Shown: positions 51,662 to 60,472 of the stretch, piece after piece
How the letters are laid out: each line of letters starts with the position of its first letter
Numbering within the stretch: the stretch's first letter is position 1
Assembly (NCBI RefSeq): GCF_000739735.1
Contig: NZ_BBJF01000002.1
Location: 62,001-126,000, forward strand
Source of the DNA: Paraburkholderia ginsengisoli NBRC 100965
GTDB taxonomy: Bacteria; Pseudomonadota; Gammaproteobacteria; Burkholderiales; Burkholderiaceae
Direction of reading: 5' to 3'
DNA: 64,000 nt
The notes under the pieces: generated by a model
Told to the model about the DNA's origin: nothing
What the model saw: only the letters and a program-made list of their open reading frames with translations
Databases searched by the model: none
Position numbers and translations under genes: made by a program

Positions 51662-52441
51662 CTACCCTGCGACATACAGCTGGCAATTGGCGGCGGCGAG
51701 CGTCTCGCCGAGCTCCGCAGGTGGAGCGGCATCGGTGAACAACGCGTCGATCTGATCGAGATGGCCCTGGCGAACCAGCGCCGGGCGACCGAATTTGGAG
51801 CTGTCGGCGGCGAGGAACACGGTGCGCGCGTGCTGGATGATCGCCTCGGCCACGCGCACTTCGCGGGTGTCGAAATCGCGCAGGGTGCCGTCCGTCTCGA
51901 TGCTCGACGTGCCGATGATCGCGAAGTCCACCTTGAACTGGCGGATGAAGTCGATCGCCAGTTCGCCGACGATCCCTTTGTCCCACGGCCGCACGATGCC
52001 GCCCGTCACCAGCACCTCGCAATCCGGATAGCCGCTCATCATGCTGGCGACGTTCAGATTGTTGGTGATCACGCGCAGTCCGCGATGCCGGTTGAGCGCG
52101 CGGGCGACTTCCTCGGTGGTCGTGCCGAGGTTGATGAACAGCGACGCCTGATCGGGAATGTGGGTGGCCACTAGCGCGGCGATGCGCCGCTTCTCGTCAT
52201 GGAACATGCGCTGGCGCGCGGTGTAGGAGACGTTTTCGGAGCTGGTCGGCAAACTGGCGCCGCCGTGATAGCGGCGCAGCAGGTTCATGTCGGCGAGCCA
52301 GTTGACGTCGCGGCGGATCGTCTGCGGCGTCACGTCGAAGTGGGCCGCGAGGTCGTCCACGGTCACGAAGCCGTCGCGTTGCACCCACTCCAGCAATTCC
52401 TGTTGCCGGGCATTGAGAGTGAGGCGGGGGTCTCGGGTCAT
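51662..52441 (-). CDS. glpR: DeoR-family repressor of glycerol 3-phosphate metabolism
   Basis: Repressor of 259 residues. It has the DeoR helix-turn-helix (FVTVDDLAAHFDVTPQTIRRDVNWL, in part VDDLAAHFDVTPQTIRRD, residues 27-45) and a sugar-phosphate isomerase-like sensor domain (INLGTTTEEVARAL, ITNNLNVASM). It lies close to glpD and glpK, and GlpR-like operators occur before glpD, so the GlpR assignment is well supported by context. Glycerol 3-phosphate is the expected inducer. Confidence 0.92.
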   Translation of the reverse strand: MTRDPRLTLNARQQELLEWVQRDGFVTVDDLAAHFDVTPQTIRRDVNWLADMNLLRRYHGGASLPTSSENVSYTARQRMFHDEKRRIAALVATHIPDQASLFINLGTTTEEVARALNRHRGLRVITNNLNVASMMSGYPDCEVLVTGGIVRPWDKGIVGELAIDFIRQFKVDFAIIGTSSIETDGTLRDFDTREVRVAEAIIQHARTVFLAADSSKFGRPALVRQGHLDQIDALFTDAAPPAELGETLAAANCQLYVAG

Positions 52442-52631
52442 GTGTCTCGGGTCGTCGGATTTTTATCGGCGCTCCCCGCCGTCAGCGCAATGCGCCGAGC
52501 CGGAAAGCGGATCATGCGTGAACGGGGTGTGGGTATTGTAAGACCATCGGACCCCTTGTCCGCCAACTCGTGCAAGCTGCATAACTGGCGCGACCGCGAT
52601 CGTTCGATCCATTCAGGCGCCTGGCGCATTT

Positions 52632-52650
52632 ATTCATTTGATAAATGAAT
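52632..52650. promoter_or_regulatory. Perfect AT-rich palindrome between glpR and ggt
   Basis: ATTCATTT and AAATGAAT are exact inverted arms around GAT. It lies 190 bases before glpR and 122 before ggt in a GC-rich genome, so it is a likely operator. The remaining 300 bases of this gap (52442-52772) hold no gene. Confidence 0.5.
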
Positions 52651-52772
52651 TTGTTTTTTGGGCTGGTTCGCGCTGCAATCCACGGTTTCGCGTTTCACCC
52701 CCGTTTTCATGATTCCCACGATGTCCGGCGGCTTTTTCGTCGCACCGGACCGCGCTTTCGAGAGTGTTCGAC

Positions 52773-54410
52773 ATGACTGGCTTCAACTGGCAAAACCCCT
52801 ATCCGACGCCGCGTCTGCCTGTATTCGCGCGCAACATCGTTTCGACTTCGCATCCGCTCGCCGCGCAAGCCGGGCTGCGCATGCTGTGGAAAGGCGGCAA
52901 TGCCGTCGATGCGGCGATCGCGGCGGCCGCCGCCATCACGGTGGTCGAGCCGGTGTCGTGCGGTCTCGGCGGCGATGCGTTCGCGCTGGTGTGGGACGGC
53001 AAGAAGCTGCATGGGCTGAACGCGTCGGGCGTGTCGCCGGCGGCGTGGAACGTCGACTACTTCAAGCGCAAGTACGGCGAGGAAAACGGCCTCGCGAAGC
53101 AACCCAAGCGCGGCTGGGACGCGGTGACGGTGCCCGGCGTGATCGCGGGCTGGGAAGCGCTGCATCAGAAGTTCGGCACGCTGCCGTTCGCCGACCTGAT
53201 GGAGCCGGCCATCGAAATCGCCGAGCGCGGTCATGCGGTGGCGAGCATCGTCGCCTACAAGTGGGCGGCGGCCGTGCCGGAGTTGAAAGACCTGCCGGGC
53301 TTCGCGCAAACCTTCATGCCGCGAGGCCGCGCGCCGGAAGTGAGCGAGCTGGTCCGTTTCCCCGGCCATGCGAAGACGCTGCGCAAGCTCGCCGAGCAAG
53401 GTCCGCGCGCGTACTACGAAGGCGAGATCGCCGAGCAGATCGCGGCGTTTGCGCGCGAAGGAGGCGCGGCGCTCACGCTCGACGACCTGCGCAATTACCG
53501 CGCGGACTGGGTTGAGCCGATCGGCAAGGAATATCGCGGTCACACCGTGCATGAGATTCCGCCGAACGGCCAGGGCATCGCGGCGCTGATCGCGCTGGGC
53601 ATTCTCGAAAAATTCGACGTGAAGGAACTGGCGGTCGACAACGTCGAGTCGCAACACTTGCAGATCGAAGCGATGAAGCTGGCGTTCGCCGACGTGTACC
53701 GCTACGTCGCCGATCCGCGTTCGATGGAGGTCACGCCCGAACAGATGCTCGACGACGCGTACCTCACGTCGCGCGCGAAGCTGATCGACCACAAGCGCGC
53801 GACGCAGTTCGACTTCGGCATGCCGAAGGCGGGCGGCACGATCTACATGTCGGTGGCCGACGAGCGCGGCATGATGGTGAGCTTCATCCAGTCGAACTAC
53901 ATGGGCTTCGGCTCGGGCATCGTGGTGCCGGACAGCGGCATCGCGATGCAGAACCGCGGCTGCGGCTTTTCGATGGACCCGAAGTCGCCGAACGTGGTGG
54001 AAGGCGGCAAGCGGCCGTTCCATACGATCATTCCGTCATTCCTCACGCAGCAGGTGAACGGCCAGCAGGAAGCGGTGATGAGCTTCGGCGTGATGGGCGG
54101 CGACATGCAGCCGCAAGGCCACCTGCAATCGATCGTGCGGATGCTCGACTACGGTCAGCAGCCGCAGGCCGCGTGCGATGCGCCGCGCTGGAAGGTCAAC
54201 CGCGACTTCACGATCGACATCGAATCGACGCTCGATCCGAAGACCGCCGAGGCGCTGCAAAAGCTCGGCCACACGATCAAATCGGTCGACGATCCGTACA
54301 TGGACTTCGGCTCGGGCCAGTACATCTGGAAGCTGGATCGTGACGAGCCGGAGCGCGGCTACGTGGCGGCAAGCGACAGCCGCCGCGACGGGCTGGCAGC
54401 CGGGTTCTAA
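52773..54410 (+). CDS. Gamma-glutamyltransferase, cytoplasmic-type
   Basis: Ntn hydrolase that removes or transfers gamma-glutamyl groups. The 545-residue protein matures by cleavage before the nucleophile Thr, here T356 in KAGGTIYMSVAD. The N-terminal half has GNAVDAAIAAAAA and CGLGGDAFA. There is no signal peptide, unlike periplasmic Ggt, so it may act on imported gamma-glutamyl compounds, as YwrD-like members are thought to. The ATG at 52773 has GAGAG 8 bases upstream. An MHS-type transporter gene follows. Confidence 0.9.
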   Translation: MTGFNWQNPYPTPRLPVFARNIVSTSHPLAAQAGLRMLWKGGNAVDAAIAAAAAITVVEPVSCGLGGDAFALVWDGKKLHGLNASGVSPAAWNVDYFKRKYGEENGLAKQPKRGWDAVTVPGVIAGWEALHQKFGTLPFADLMEPAIEIAERGHAVASIVAYKWAAAVPELKDLPGFAQTFMPRGRAPEVSELVRFPGHAKTLRKLAEQGPRAYYEGEIAEQIAAFAREGGAALTLDDLRNYRADWVEPIGKEYRGHTVHEIPPNGQGIAALIALGILEKFDVKELAVDNVESQHLQIEAMKLAFADVYRYVADPRSMEVTPEQMLDDAYLTSRAKLIDHKRATQFDFGMPKAGGTIYMSVADERGMMVSFIQSNYMGFGSGIVVPDSGIAMQNRGCGFSMDPKSPNVVEGGKRPFHTIIPSFLTQQVNGQQEAVMSFGVMGGDMQPQGHLQSIVRMLDYGQQPQAACDAPRWKVNRDFTIDIESTLDPKTAEALQKLGHTIKSVDDPYMDFGSGQYIWKLDRDEPERGYVAASDSRRDGLAAGF

Positions 54411-54761
54411 CTGACGCATATGCGAGGCGCGGCGCTGCTAGCGCGGCCGCTTCGGGCGACGCCTGGCCCGGCTTTCGGCGAGGCGGCGCGCGGCGCGTTT
54501 CGCTGCGTGGGGACGCGTTTCGCTGCGTGGGGACGCGTTTCGCTCGCTGTGAGCGTTGCGTCAGCTGCGCGCGGCCAGGCGGCAACGCAGCAACGCGAAG
54601 CACGCATGGCGCCAAGGGCGCGCGTGAGCGCCGCCATTGAGCGGCGCCAGCCGCCTTGTGCGCGCAATGCGCGCCCCACGCACATCATCCGCATTTCATA
54701 CACACACCGCACGCCCGCGCATCAGGCGTCACATCAGGCATTGAACAAGGCAGGAGACATC
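54411..54761. other. Gap between ggt and the MHS transporter gene
   Basis: This 351-base stretch is GC rich and lacks stops in one frame, which makes a false N-terminal extension of the next gene. It holds a 20-base tandem repeat at 54495-54544. No ribosome site precedes any frame here. Confidence 0.6.
54495..54544. repeat. 20-bp tandem repeat, 2.5 copies
   Basis: The unit GCGTTTCGCTGCGTGGGGAC occurs exactly at 54495-54514 and 54515-54534, with a half copy to 54544. Identical copies suggest a recent duplication or a variable locus. Confidence 0.8.
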
Positions 54762-56126
54762 ATGCAAACCAAGGCGTCGCCATCGGCGACCGCTTCCCCA
54801 CCTACGCCGGCCGCGCCGCTTTCCAAAGCGATGGTGCGGCGGATCGTGTTTTCGTCATCGGTCGGCAATGCGCTCGAGTGGTTCGACTTTCTGGTCTACG
54901 GCTACTTCGCGACGATCATCGCCAAAGAGTTCTTCCCGATGCAGGACGAGTGGCTCTCGACGCTGCTCGCCATCGCCACCTTCGGTATCTCGTTCCTGAT
55001 GCGGCCGCTGGGCGCCGTCGTGCTGGGCATCTACGGCGACCGCAAGGGCCGCAAGGCGGCGCTCACGCTCGCCATCGCGCTGATGATGGTCGGCACCTTC
55101 ACGATGGCCGTGATGCCGCCGTATGCGTCGATCGGTCTGGCCGCGCCTTTGCTGATCCTGCTCGCGCGGCTCGTGCAAGGCTTCGCGGTCGGCGGCGAGT
55201 TCGGCAGTGCGACGGCCTTCATGGTCGAGCACAGCGCGTCGCGCCGCGGCTATTACGCGAGCTGGCAGTTTGCAAGTCAGGGCCTCGCGGCGATCACCGC
55301 CGCCACCTTCGGCTCGCTGCTGACCGCGTGGATGTCGCCCGAGCATCTCAGTAGCTGGGGCTGGCGTCTGCCGTTCGTGTTCGGTTTGCTGGTCGGGCCG
55401 GTGGGCTTCTACATCCGTTCGCATCTCGACGAGACCCCGGAGTTCATCGAAATGCGCAAGGCGCGCGAGGCGGCCAACGAAGGCAAGGGCGCGAGCGAAG
55501 AGAAGGGCGTGTCGTTCGCCAACCAGTGGGTCAACCTGCTGCTCGCGATCGGCATCGTCGCGCAGTCGACGGTCGGCGTATACGTGCTGCAACTCTACAT
55601 GCCGATGTACGCGGTCAAGCAGTTGCACATGTCGGCGGCCGCGTCGTTCGGTGTGGTGGTGCTCAACGGCGGACTGCAGTTCATCCTGTCACCGGTGATG
55701 GGCGCGCTGTCCGATCGCATCGGCCGGATTCGCATCATGCTGACTACGTCGATCCTGATGGGCACGCTGATCTATCCGATGTTCGCGTGGCTGCAGACGC
55801 ATCCGACGATCGGCTGGCTGCTGATGCTGCAAGCGATCGCCGGTATCTTCAAGGCCGCTTACTCCGGCCCGATGCCCGCGCTGATGTCGGAGATATTCCC
55901 GACGCACGTGCGCTCGACGGGCCTTTCGATCGGTTACAGCATCGGCGTGACGATCTTCGGCGGCTTCGCACCGACGATCGTCGAGACCTTCATTCATTTG
56001 ACCGGCGACAAACTCGCGCCAAGTTACTACGTGTTGCTTGCCGCCGTGTTGTCGGGCGTGTCGCTGATCATCGTGGCCCGCCGCATGCGCCGCGCGCCTG
56101 CGCTGCGCGGCGCTCAACCCGCCTGA
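54762..56126 (+). CDS. MFS transporter, metabolite:H+ symporter (MHS) family
   Basis: Proton-coupled importer of 454 residues in the inner membrane. The conserved start NALEWFDFLVYGYFATIIA, the loop GDRKGRKAALT and about twelve hydrophobic segments mark the MHS group, which takes up organic acids and related compounds. The ATG at 54762 has AGGAG 6 bases upstream. It lies 351 bases after ggt on the same strand, so a link to gamma-glutamyl substrate uptake is plausible but unproven. A terminator follows. Confidence 0.92.
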   Translation: MQTKASPSATASPPTPAAPLSKAMVRRIVFSSSVGNALEWFDFLVYGYFATIIAKEFFPMQDEWLSTLLAIATFGISFLMRPLGAVVLGIYGDRKGRKAALTLAIALMMVGTFTMAVMPPYASIGLAAPLLILLARLVQGFAVGGEFGSATAFMVEHSASRRGYYASWQFASQGLAAITAATFGSLLTAWMSPEHLSSWGWRLPFVFGLLVGPVGFYIRSHLDETPEFIEMRKAREAANEGKGASEEKGVSFANQWVNLLLAIGIVAQSTVGVYVLQLYMPMYAVKQLHMSAAASFGVVVLNGGLQFILSPVMGALSDRIGRIRIMLTTSILMGTLIYPMFAWLQTHPTIGWLLMLQAIAGIFKAAYSGPMPALMSEIFPTHVRSTGLSIGYSIGVTIFGGFAPTIVETFIHLTGDKLAPSYYVLLAAVLSGVSLIIVARRMRRAPALRGAQPA

Positions 56127-56462
56127 GCGCAATGTATCGAAGACCCGGGCCGACGGCGTTGCCGGCCTGACGCGTAGGGCTCGGTTGCCTATGTGGAAAG
56201 CCAGCTCATCGAGCTGGCTTTTTTACGTCTCCGCTCGCCGCGTTGTTCGACCGAACGTTTCGACTATCTCTGAATTGGAACTGCGGCCCTTCGGCATGGT
56301 CTGTGCTGTGTTATCTGCAGAGTTGGGTAACACCGGCTAAGATGCAAGATACAAGGGGTTAACTCTAATTCAAGCGCTGTACCGACACGGTGAACCGTCA
56401 CGGCGAATGCGGGCGGTTCGAGCAGGCATCACGCGTCGGAGCAGCATTCGGAGCAAGACACG
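56127..56462. other. Gap before the ferritin-like gene
   Basis: Apart from the terminator at 56196-56225 this 336-base gap has no gene. An AT-richer zone at 56310-56375 with GGGTAAC and GGGGTTAAC may hold the promoter and operator of the ferritin-like gene; no exact -35/-10 pair was settled. Confidence 0.45.
56196..56225 (+). terminator. Terminator after the MHS transporter gene
   Basis: AAAGCCAGCTC pairs with GAGCTGGCTTT around ATC, followed by TTTTT. Confidence 0.9.
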
Positions 56463-57290
56463 ATGCACACCGAGCTGAACCATGTCATGCCCTGGCGGAT
56501 CGAGGACATCGACCTCACCCGCATTGATCGGCAGAAGGCTGTCGCGAACGAAGATCTGCTGTTGCTCCTGTGCGCGGCTTCGTTCATTGAAAGCGGCACC
56601 GATCTCTACACCAGCAACCTGAGCACTTTTTTCAACGGCGATCCTGAGGTCTCGGCCTGGCTCAACAACGAGTGGGAGCCGGAAGAGATGCAGCATGGCC
56701 GCGCGCTCAAGACGTACGTCGCCTACGTGTGGCCCGAATTCGACTGGGATACCGCGTTTCGTAATTTCATGGACGAGTATTCGCTGACCTGTTCGGTCGA
56801 AGACTTCGAGAAGACCCGCGCGCTCGAAATGGTCGCGCGCTGCGTGGTGGAAACCGGCACGGCCACGCTGTATCGCGCGATCGGGGAGTGCTCGGATGAA
56901 CCGGTGCTCAAGCAGATCACCGACAACATCCGCACCGACGAAGTCCGTCACTACAAGCACTTTTTCAAGTTCTTCAAGAAGTACAACAAGATCGAAGGCA
57001 ACGGGCGTCTCGCCGTACTCGGTGCGTTGATGCGCCGCGTGATGGAGATCAAGAACGAAGACTCGGAGATAGCACTGCGCCATGTGTTCGCGATTCGCTA
57101 TCCGGAGCGCGTGCACGATTCGGCGTATAACCGCGAACGCGCGGCGCGTATCAATGCGCTGGTGCGGCGCAATCTGTCGGCCGACATGTGCGTGAAGATG
57201 CTGCTCAAGCCACTCGATCTGCCGGCGAAGATTCAGCCGGGCGTGCACTATCCGCTCGCGAAGATCACGCAGCATGTGTTCTTTCGCTGA
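56463..57290 (+). CDS. Ferritin-like diiron protein, function unknown
   Basis: Protein of 275 residues with all six expected ligands of a diiron four-helix bundle: E43 (SFIESG), E75 and H78 (EEMQH), E130 (VVETG), E160 and H163 (DEVRH). This pattern matches acyl-ACP desaturases and related oxidases more than storage ferritin. There is no signal peptide or membrane helix. It stands alone between terminators with a GGAG ribosome site. An oxidase or desaturase role is inferred; the substrate is unknown. Confidence 0.85.
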   Translation: MHTELNHVMPWRIEDIDLTRIDRQKAVANEDLLLLLCAASFIESGTDLYTSNLSTFFNGDPEVSAWLNNEWEPEEMQHGRALKTYVAYVWPEFDWDTAFRNFMDEYSLTCSVEDFEKTRALEMVARCVVETGTATLYRAIGECSDEPVLKQITDNIRTDEVRHYKHFFKFFKKYNKIEGNGRLAVLGALMRRVMEIKNEDSEIALRHVFAIRYPERVHDSAYNRERAARINALVRRNLSADMCVKMLLKPLDLPAKIQPGVHYPLAKITQHVFFR

Positions 57291-57336
57291 GTCGAGTCCG
57301 AGGGACGCCGCGTGTAAGCACACGATCACCTGACGA

Positions 57337-57370
57337 AGAATGGCCCGCCGATGCGGGCCATTCTTTTTTC
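57337..57370 (+). terminator. Terminator after the ferritin-like gene
   Basis: AAGAATGGCCCGC pairs with GCGGGCCATTCTT around CGAT, followed by TTTT. Confidence 0.9.
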
Positions 57371-57413
57371 GAGGCATGATTGAGCCTTGGCTACTTTCAA
57401 CCGGATCGACAGC

Positions 57414-57935
57414 ATGAGCGATTCCTCCGCACCCGCACGTCCGCTCGAACAGAACGCGTTCGACGAATGGCCCGATGCCGTGCGCGCGTTGTTCGACGGG
57501 TCGTCGCTCGCGAGCAAGGCGGGGTTCACCGCGTCGCTGCTGACGGTCGATACGAGCGGCCATATCCGCACGTCGCTGCTCGGCGTCGGCGAATTGTATG
57601 CGCCTGATTCGCGCACGCTGTGCATCGCGTTGTGGCCGCAAGCGCGAGCGACGCGCGCGATCGCGCAAAGCGGACGCGCCGCGTTGAGCTTCGTCTGCGA
57701 CGCAGCGTTCTATCAGGTGCAGTTGCTGTTCACGCCGCTAGCGGGCATCGCCGGCGACGAGAGCGGTCTGGTCTATCTGATCGGTTCGATCGATACGGCT
57801 GACGAGCAGAGCGTGCGTTATGCGCGCCTGACGAGCGGCATTACGTTCGAACTGGAGGGGGAGGGAAGTGCGGTGCTCGACCGATGGGAACGGCAGATCG
57901 AGCACCTGAAGCAGGCCGCTGCGGCCGGCCGTTAG
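57414..57935 (+). CDS. Pyridoxamine 5'-phosphate oxidase-like protein
   Basis: Predicted flavin-binding split-barrel protein of 173 residues. The pattern FTASLLTVDTSGHIRTSLLGVGELYA followed by LCIALWPQARATRAIAQSGRAALSF, quoted here only in part as IALWPQARATRAIAQSG, fits the PNPOx-like superfamily. Function and substrate are unknown. The start at 57414 is uncertain; a TTG at 57387 is an alternative, and neither has a good ribosome site. It converges with the helicase gene. Confidence 0.75.
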   Translation: MSDSSAPARPLEQNAFDEWPDAVRALFDGSSLASKAGFTASLLTVDTSGHIRTSLLGVGELYAPDSRTLCIALWPQARATRAIAQSGRAALSFVCDAAFYQVQLLFTPLAGIAGDESGLVYLIGSIDTADEQSVRYARLTSGITFELEGEGSAVLDRWERQIEHLKQAAAAGR

Positions 57936-57980
57936 TCCCTCGGCGAGGGGCTGAACGGCAAGACGGAGTGGTGTTGAAGC

Positions 57981-59522
57981 TTAGCGGCCGCGTTGACCGC
58001 TGCGCGACGGCTGGCCGCCACGCGGTGCGTCGGTGCGCGGCTTCGCGCCACCCAGCAACGCACCCGGGTTGCCGCCTTGCGGCTTGTTCGCGTTCGGCTT
58101 GCGCGGCGCATGTTGCGCGGCGCTGCCTTCATGCGCGACCGCACGCGGGCGGTCGTCGTGACGCTGACCATCGCGACGCGGCTGGCCCCCGTTGCCGGCC
58201 GGCTTTGCGCCCTGCGGCTTCGCCTGACCGTTCGCCGGACGTTGACCCGAGCGCTGCGCCGGCTTCGCCGCTGCGGCACCATCACGCTTCGGCGCGCCTT
58301 GGCCCTGACGCGGCGAACGGCCGCCACCGCCGCCACCACCCTGGCCGCGACGCAGGATCGGTTCCGGCTTCGCGGTCGGGTCCGGTTCGAAACCGGCGAT
58401 CACTTCCTGCGGCACCGGACGCTTGATCAGCTTCTCGATGTCCTTCAGGAGTTGCAGTTCGTCGACGCACACCAGCGACACCGCTTCGCCCGTCGCGCCC
58501 GCGCGGCCCGTGCGGCCGATACGGTGCACGTAGTCTTCCGGTACGTTCGGCAGATCGTAGTTGACCACGTGCGGCAGCTGATCGATATCGATACCGCGTG
58601 CGGCGATGTCCGTCGCGACGAGCACCTGCAACGTGTTGTTTTTGAACTCAGCGAGCGCGCGCGTACGAGCCGACTGGCTCTTGTTGCCGTGAATCGCGAG
58701 TGCGCTGATGCCGTCCTTGGTCAGTTGCTCGGCAAGGCGGTTTGCGCCGTGCTTCGTGCGCGTGAATACCAGCACCTGGAACCAGTTGTGCTGCTTGATC
58801 AGATGCGTGAGCAGCTCGCGCTTCTTGTCGCGGTCGACCGGGTGAATCTTTTGCGCGACTGTTTCCGCGGTCGTGTTGCGGCGGGCCACTTCGATCAGCG
58901 CCGGCGAATCGAGCAGGTTGTCGGCGAGCGTCTTGATCTCGTCGGAGAAGGTGGCCGAGAACAACAGGTTCTGGCGTTTCGGCGGCAGCTTCGCGAGCAC
59001 GCGCTTGATGTCGTGGATGAAGCCCATGTCGAGCATCCGGTCGGCTTCGTCGAGCACGAGAATCTCGAGATGCGACAGGTCGATGGTCTTTTGCTGCATG
59101 TGATCGAGCAGACGGCCCGGTGTCGCGACGACGATGTCCACGCCGCTGCGCAGCGCGCCGATCTGCGGATTGATGCCGACGCCGCCGAACATCACGGTCG
59201 ACTTCAGCTTCAGGTACTTGCCATACGCGCGCACGCTTTCTTCGACCTGCGCCGCCAGTTCGCGCGTCGGCGTGAGGATCAGTGCGCGCACCGCGCGCTT
59301 GCCCGAGCCAGTGGCGACGGCGGGCATCGAGTTCAGACGCTGCAGGATCGGCAGCGTGAAGCCGGCGGTCTTGCCGGTGCCCGTCTGCGCGCCGGCCAGC
59401 AGGTCGCCGCCATTGAGCACGGCGGGGATCGCTTGCGTCTGGATGGGAGTCGGTGTGGTGTAGCCGAGTTCGTGTACAGCGCGGACCAGCGGTTCGGACA
59501 AGCCGAGGGAATCAAAAGACAT
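57981..59522 (-). CDS. rhlE: DEAD-box RNA helicase, RhlE type
   Basis: ATP-dependent RNA helicase of 513 residues. Motifs in order: Q motif [18 protein letters not shown] (I), PTRELA (Ia), DEAD (II), SAT (III), and [10 protein letters not shown] (VI). After the helicase core comes a low-complexity tail of about 130 residues rich in Gly, Pro, Arg, Lys and Gln, which probably binds RNA loosely. The ATG at 59522 begins [12 protein letters not shown] and has AAAGAG upstream. Cold or ribosome-assembly roles are family inferences. Confidence 0.93.
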   Translation of the reverse strand: MSFDSLGLSEPLVRAVHELGYTTPTPIQTQAIPAVLNGGDLLAGAQTGTGKTAGFTLPILQRLNSMPAVATGSGKRAVRALILTPTRELAAQVEESVRAYGKYLKLKSTVMFGGVGINPQIGALRSGVDIVVATPGRLLDHMQQKTIDLSHLEILVLDEADRMLDMGFIHDIKRVLAKLPPKRQNLLFSATFSDEIKTLADNLLDSPALIEVARRNTTAETVAQKIHPVDRDKKRELLTHLIKQHNWFQVLVFTRTKHGANRLAEQLTKDGISALAIHGNKSQSARTRALAEFKNNTLQVLVATDIAARGIDIDQLPHVVNYDLPNVPEDYVHRIGRTGRAGATGEAVSLVCVDELQLLKDIEKLIKRPVPQEVIAGFEPDPTAKPEPILRRGQGGGGGGGRSPRQGQGAPKRDGAAAAKPAQRSGQRPANGQAKPQGAKPAGNGGQPRRDGQRHDDRPRAVAHEGSAAQHAPRKPNANKPQGGNPGALLGGAKPRTDAPRGGQPSRSGQRGR

Positions 59523-59734
59523 AAATGCTCTTTGCAATGCAGTTTCGCGAACGGCACAAATGGGCTCTGGCAGGCGTGAACGCCGCATGAACACGCCCGC
59601 ATGGCGCGTTCGAGGCCAAAGCCCAGTTCCGGTCGCAGAGAAATCGGCGGCACGCTCAAACACGTGCCGAATGCTTCAACGCGCTATGCAGACACGTTGA
59701 CTGGCCTTAAGTTGCATTTCGTCGCCGTGGGATG

Positions 59735-60355
59735 TCATGCGACATAGCGCGCAACACTGACGAATTGACACAGACTGCCCGCCAGTACGAACAGGTGCCA
59801 GATACCATGTCCATGCCGGATGCGCTCGTCGTTGATGAAGAAGTAGATGCCGGCGCTGTAGATGACTCCGCCGGCCACGAGCCAGGCGGTACCCGCTGCA
59901 GGTAATGCTTGCAGCAGCGGACGGACGGCAACGAGCGCGAGCCATCCCATCAGGACATACAGCACCATCGAAACGCTGCGGGTGCGTCGCCCGAGCGTCA
60001 GTTCCTGCACGATGCCGAGGGCGGCAAGCCCCCAGCTCACGCCGAACAACGACCAGCCCCACGGCCCGCGCAAGGTGACAAGCGTGAACGGAGTGTAGCT
60101 GCCGGCGATCAGCAGATAGATCGCCGAATGGTCGCATTTCTGCAGCACCGCTTTGACGCGCGGATTACGCACGCTGTGGTAAAGCGTCGAGATAGCATAC
60201 AGCACGAACAGCATCGCACCGTACACGGCGAAGCTGACGACCTTGTACGCGTCCCCGGCGAGCGCGCCCATCGTGACGAGCGTCGCCAGCCCCACCACCG
60301 ACAGCACGGCGCCGACGAGATGGGTAATGCTGTTGAAACGCTCACCGACTTGCAC
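59735..60355 (-). CDS. Hemolysin III / PAQR family membrane protein
   Basis: Inner-membrane protein of 206 residues with seven hydrophobic segments. Conserved polar residues of the PAQR family are visible in FNSITHLVGA, TLYHSV, DHSAIYLLIAGSYTP and HGHGIWHLFVLAGS. The family includes YqfA and is linked to membrane lipid homeostasis, with no sure bacterial reaction. The start is GTG at 60355, supported by AGGAGGAAAG upstream. Confidence 0.88.
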   Translation of the reverse strand: MQVGERFNSITHLVGAVLSVVGLATLVTMGALAGDAYKVVSFAVYGAMLFVLYAISTLYHSVRNPRVKAVLQKCDHSAIYLLIAGSYTPFTLVTLRGPWGWSLFGVSWGLAALGIVQELTLGRRTRSVSMVLYVLMGWLALVAVRPLLQALPAAGTAWLVAGGVIYSAGIYFFINDERIRHGHGIWHLFVLAGSLCQFVSVARYVA

Positions 60356-60410
60356 GGCTCTTTCCTCCTGCCCGGTTCATAAGGGCAAATACCCACATGA
60401 TACCGGTCCT

Positions 60411-60454
60411 ACAAAAACGAAGGGCGCGGCCGCGAATTTCGCAGGCCGCGCCCC
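60411..60454 (-). terminator. Terminator of the cytochrome genes
   Basis: On the minus strand GGGCGCGGCC (60453-60444) pairs with GGCCGCGCCC (60431-60422), followed by TTCGTTTTTGT. Confidence 0.75.
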
Positions 60455-60472
60455 AGGTGCAACGAACGCTGC

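Noticed and set aside
54420..54761. N-terminal extension of the MHS transporter
   Set aside because: The frame is open only because the DNA is GC rich; the AGGAG site and the family start lie at 54762.
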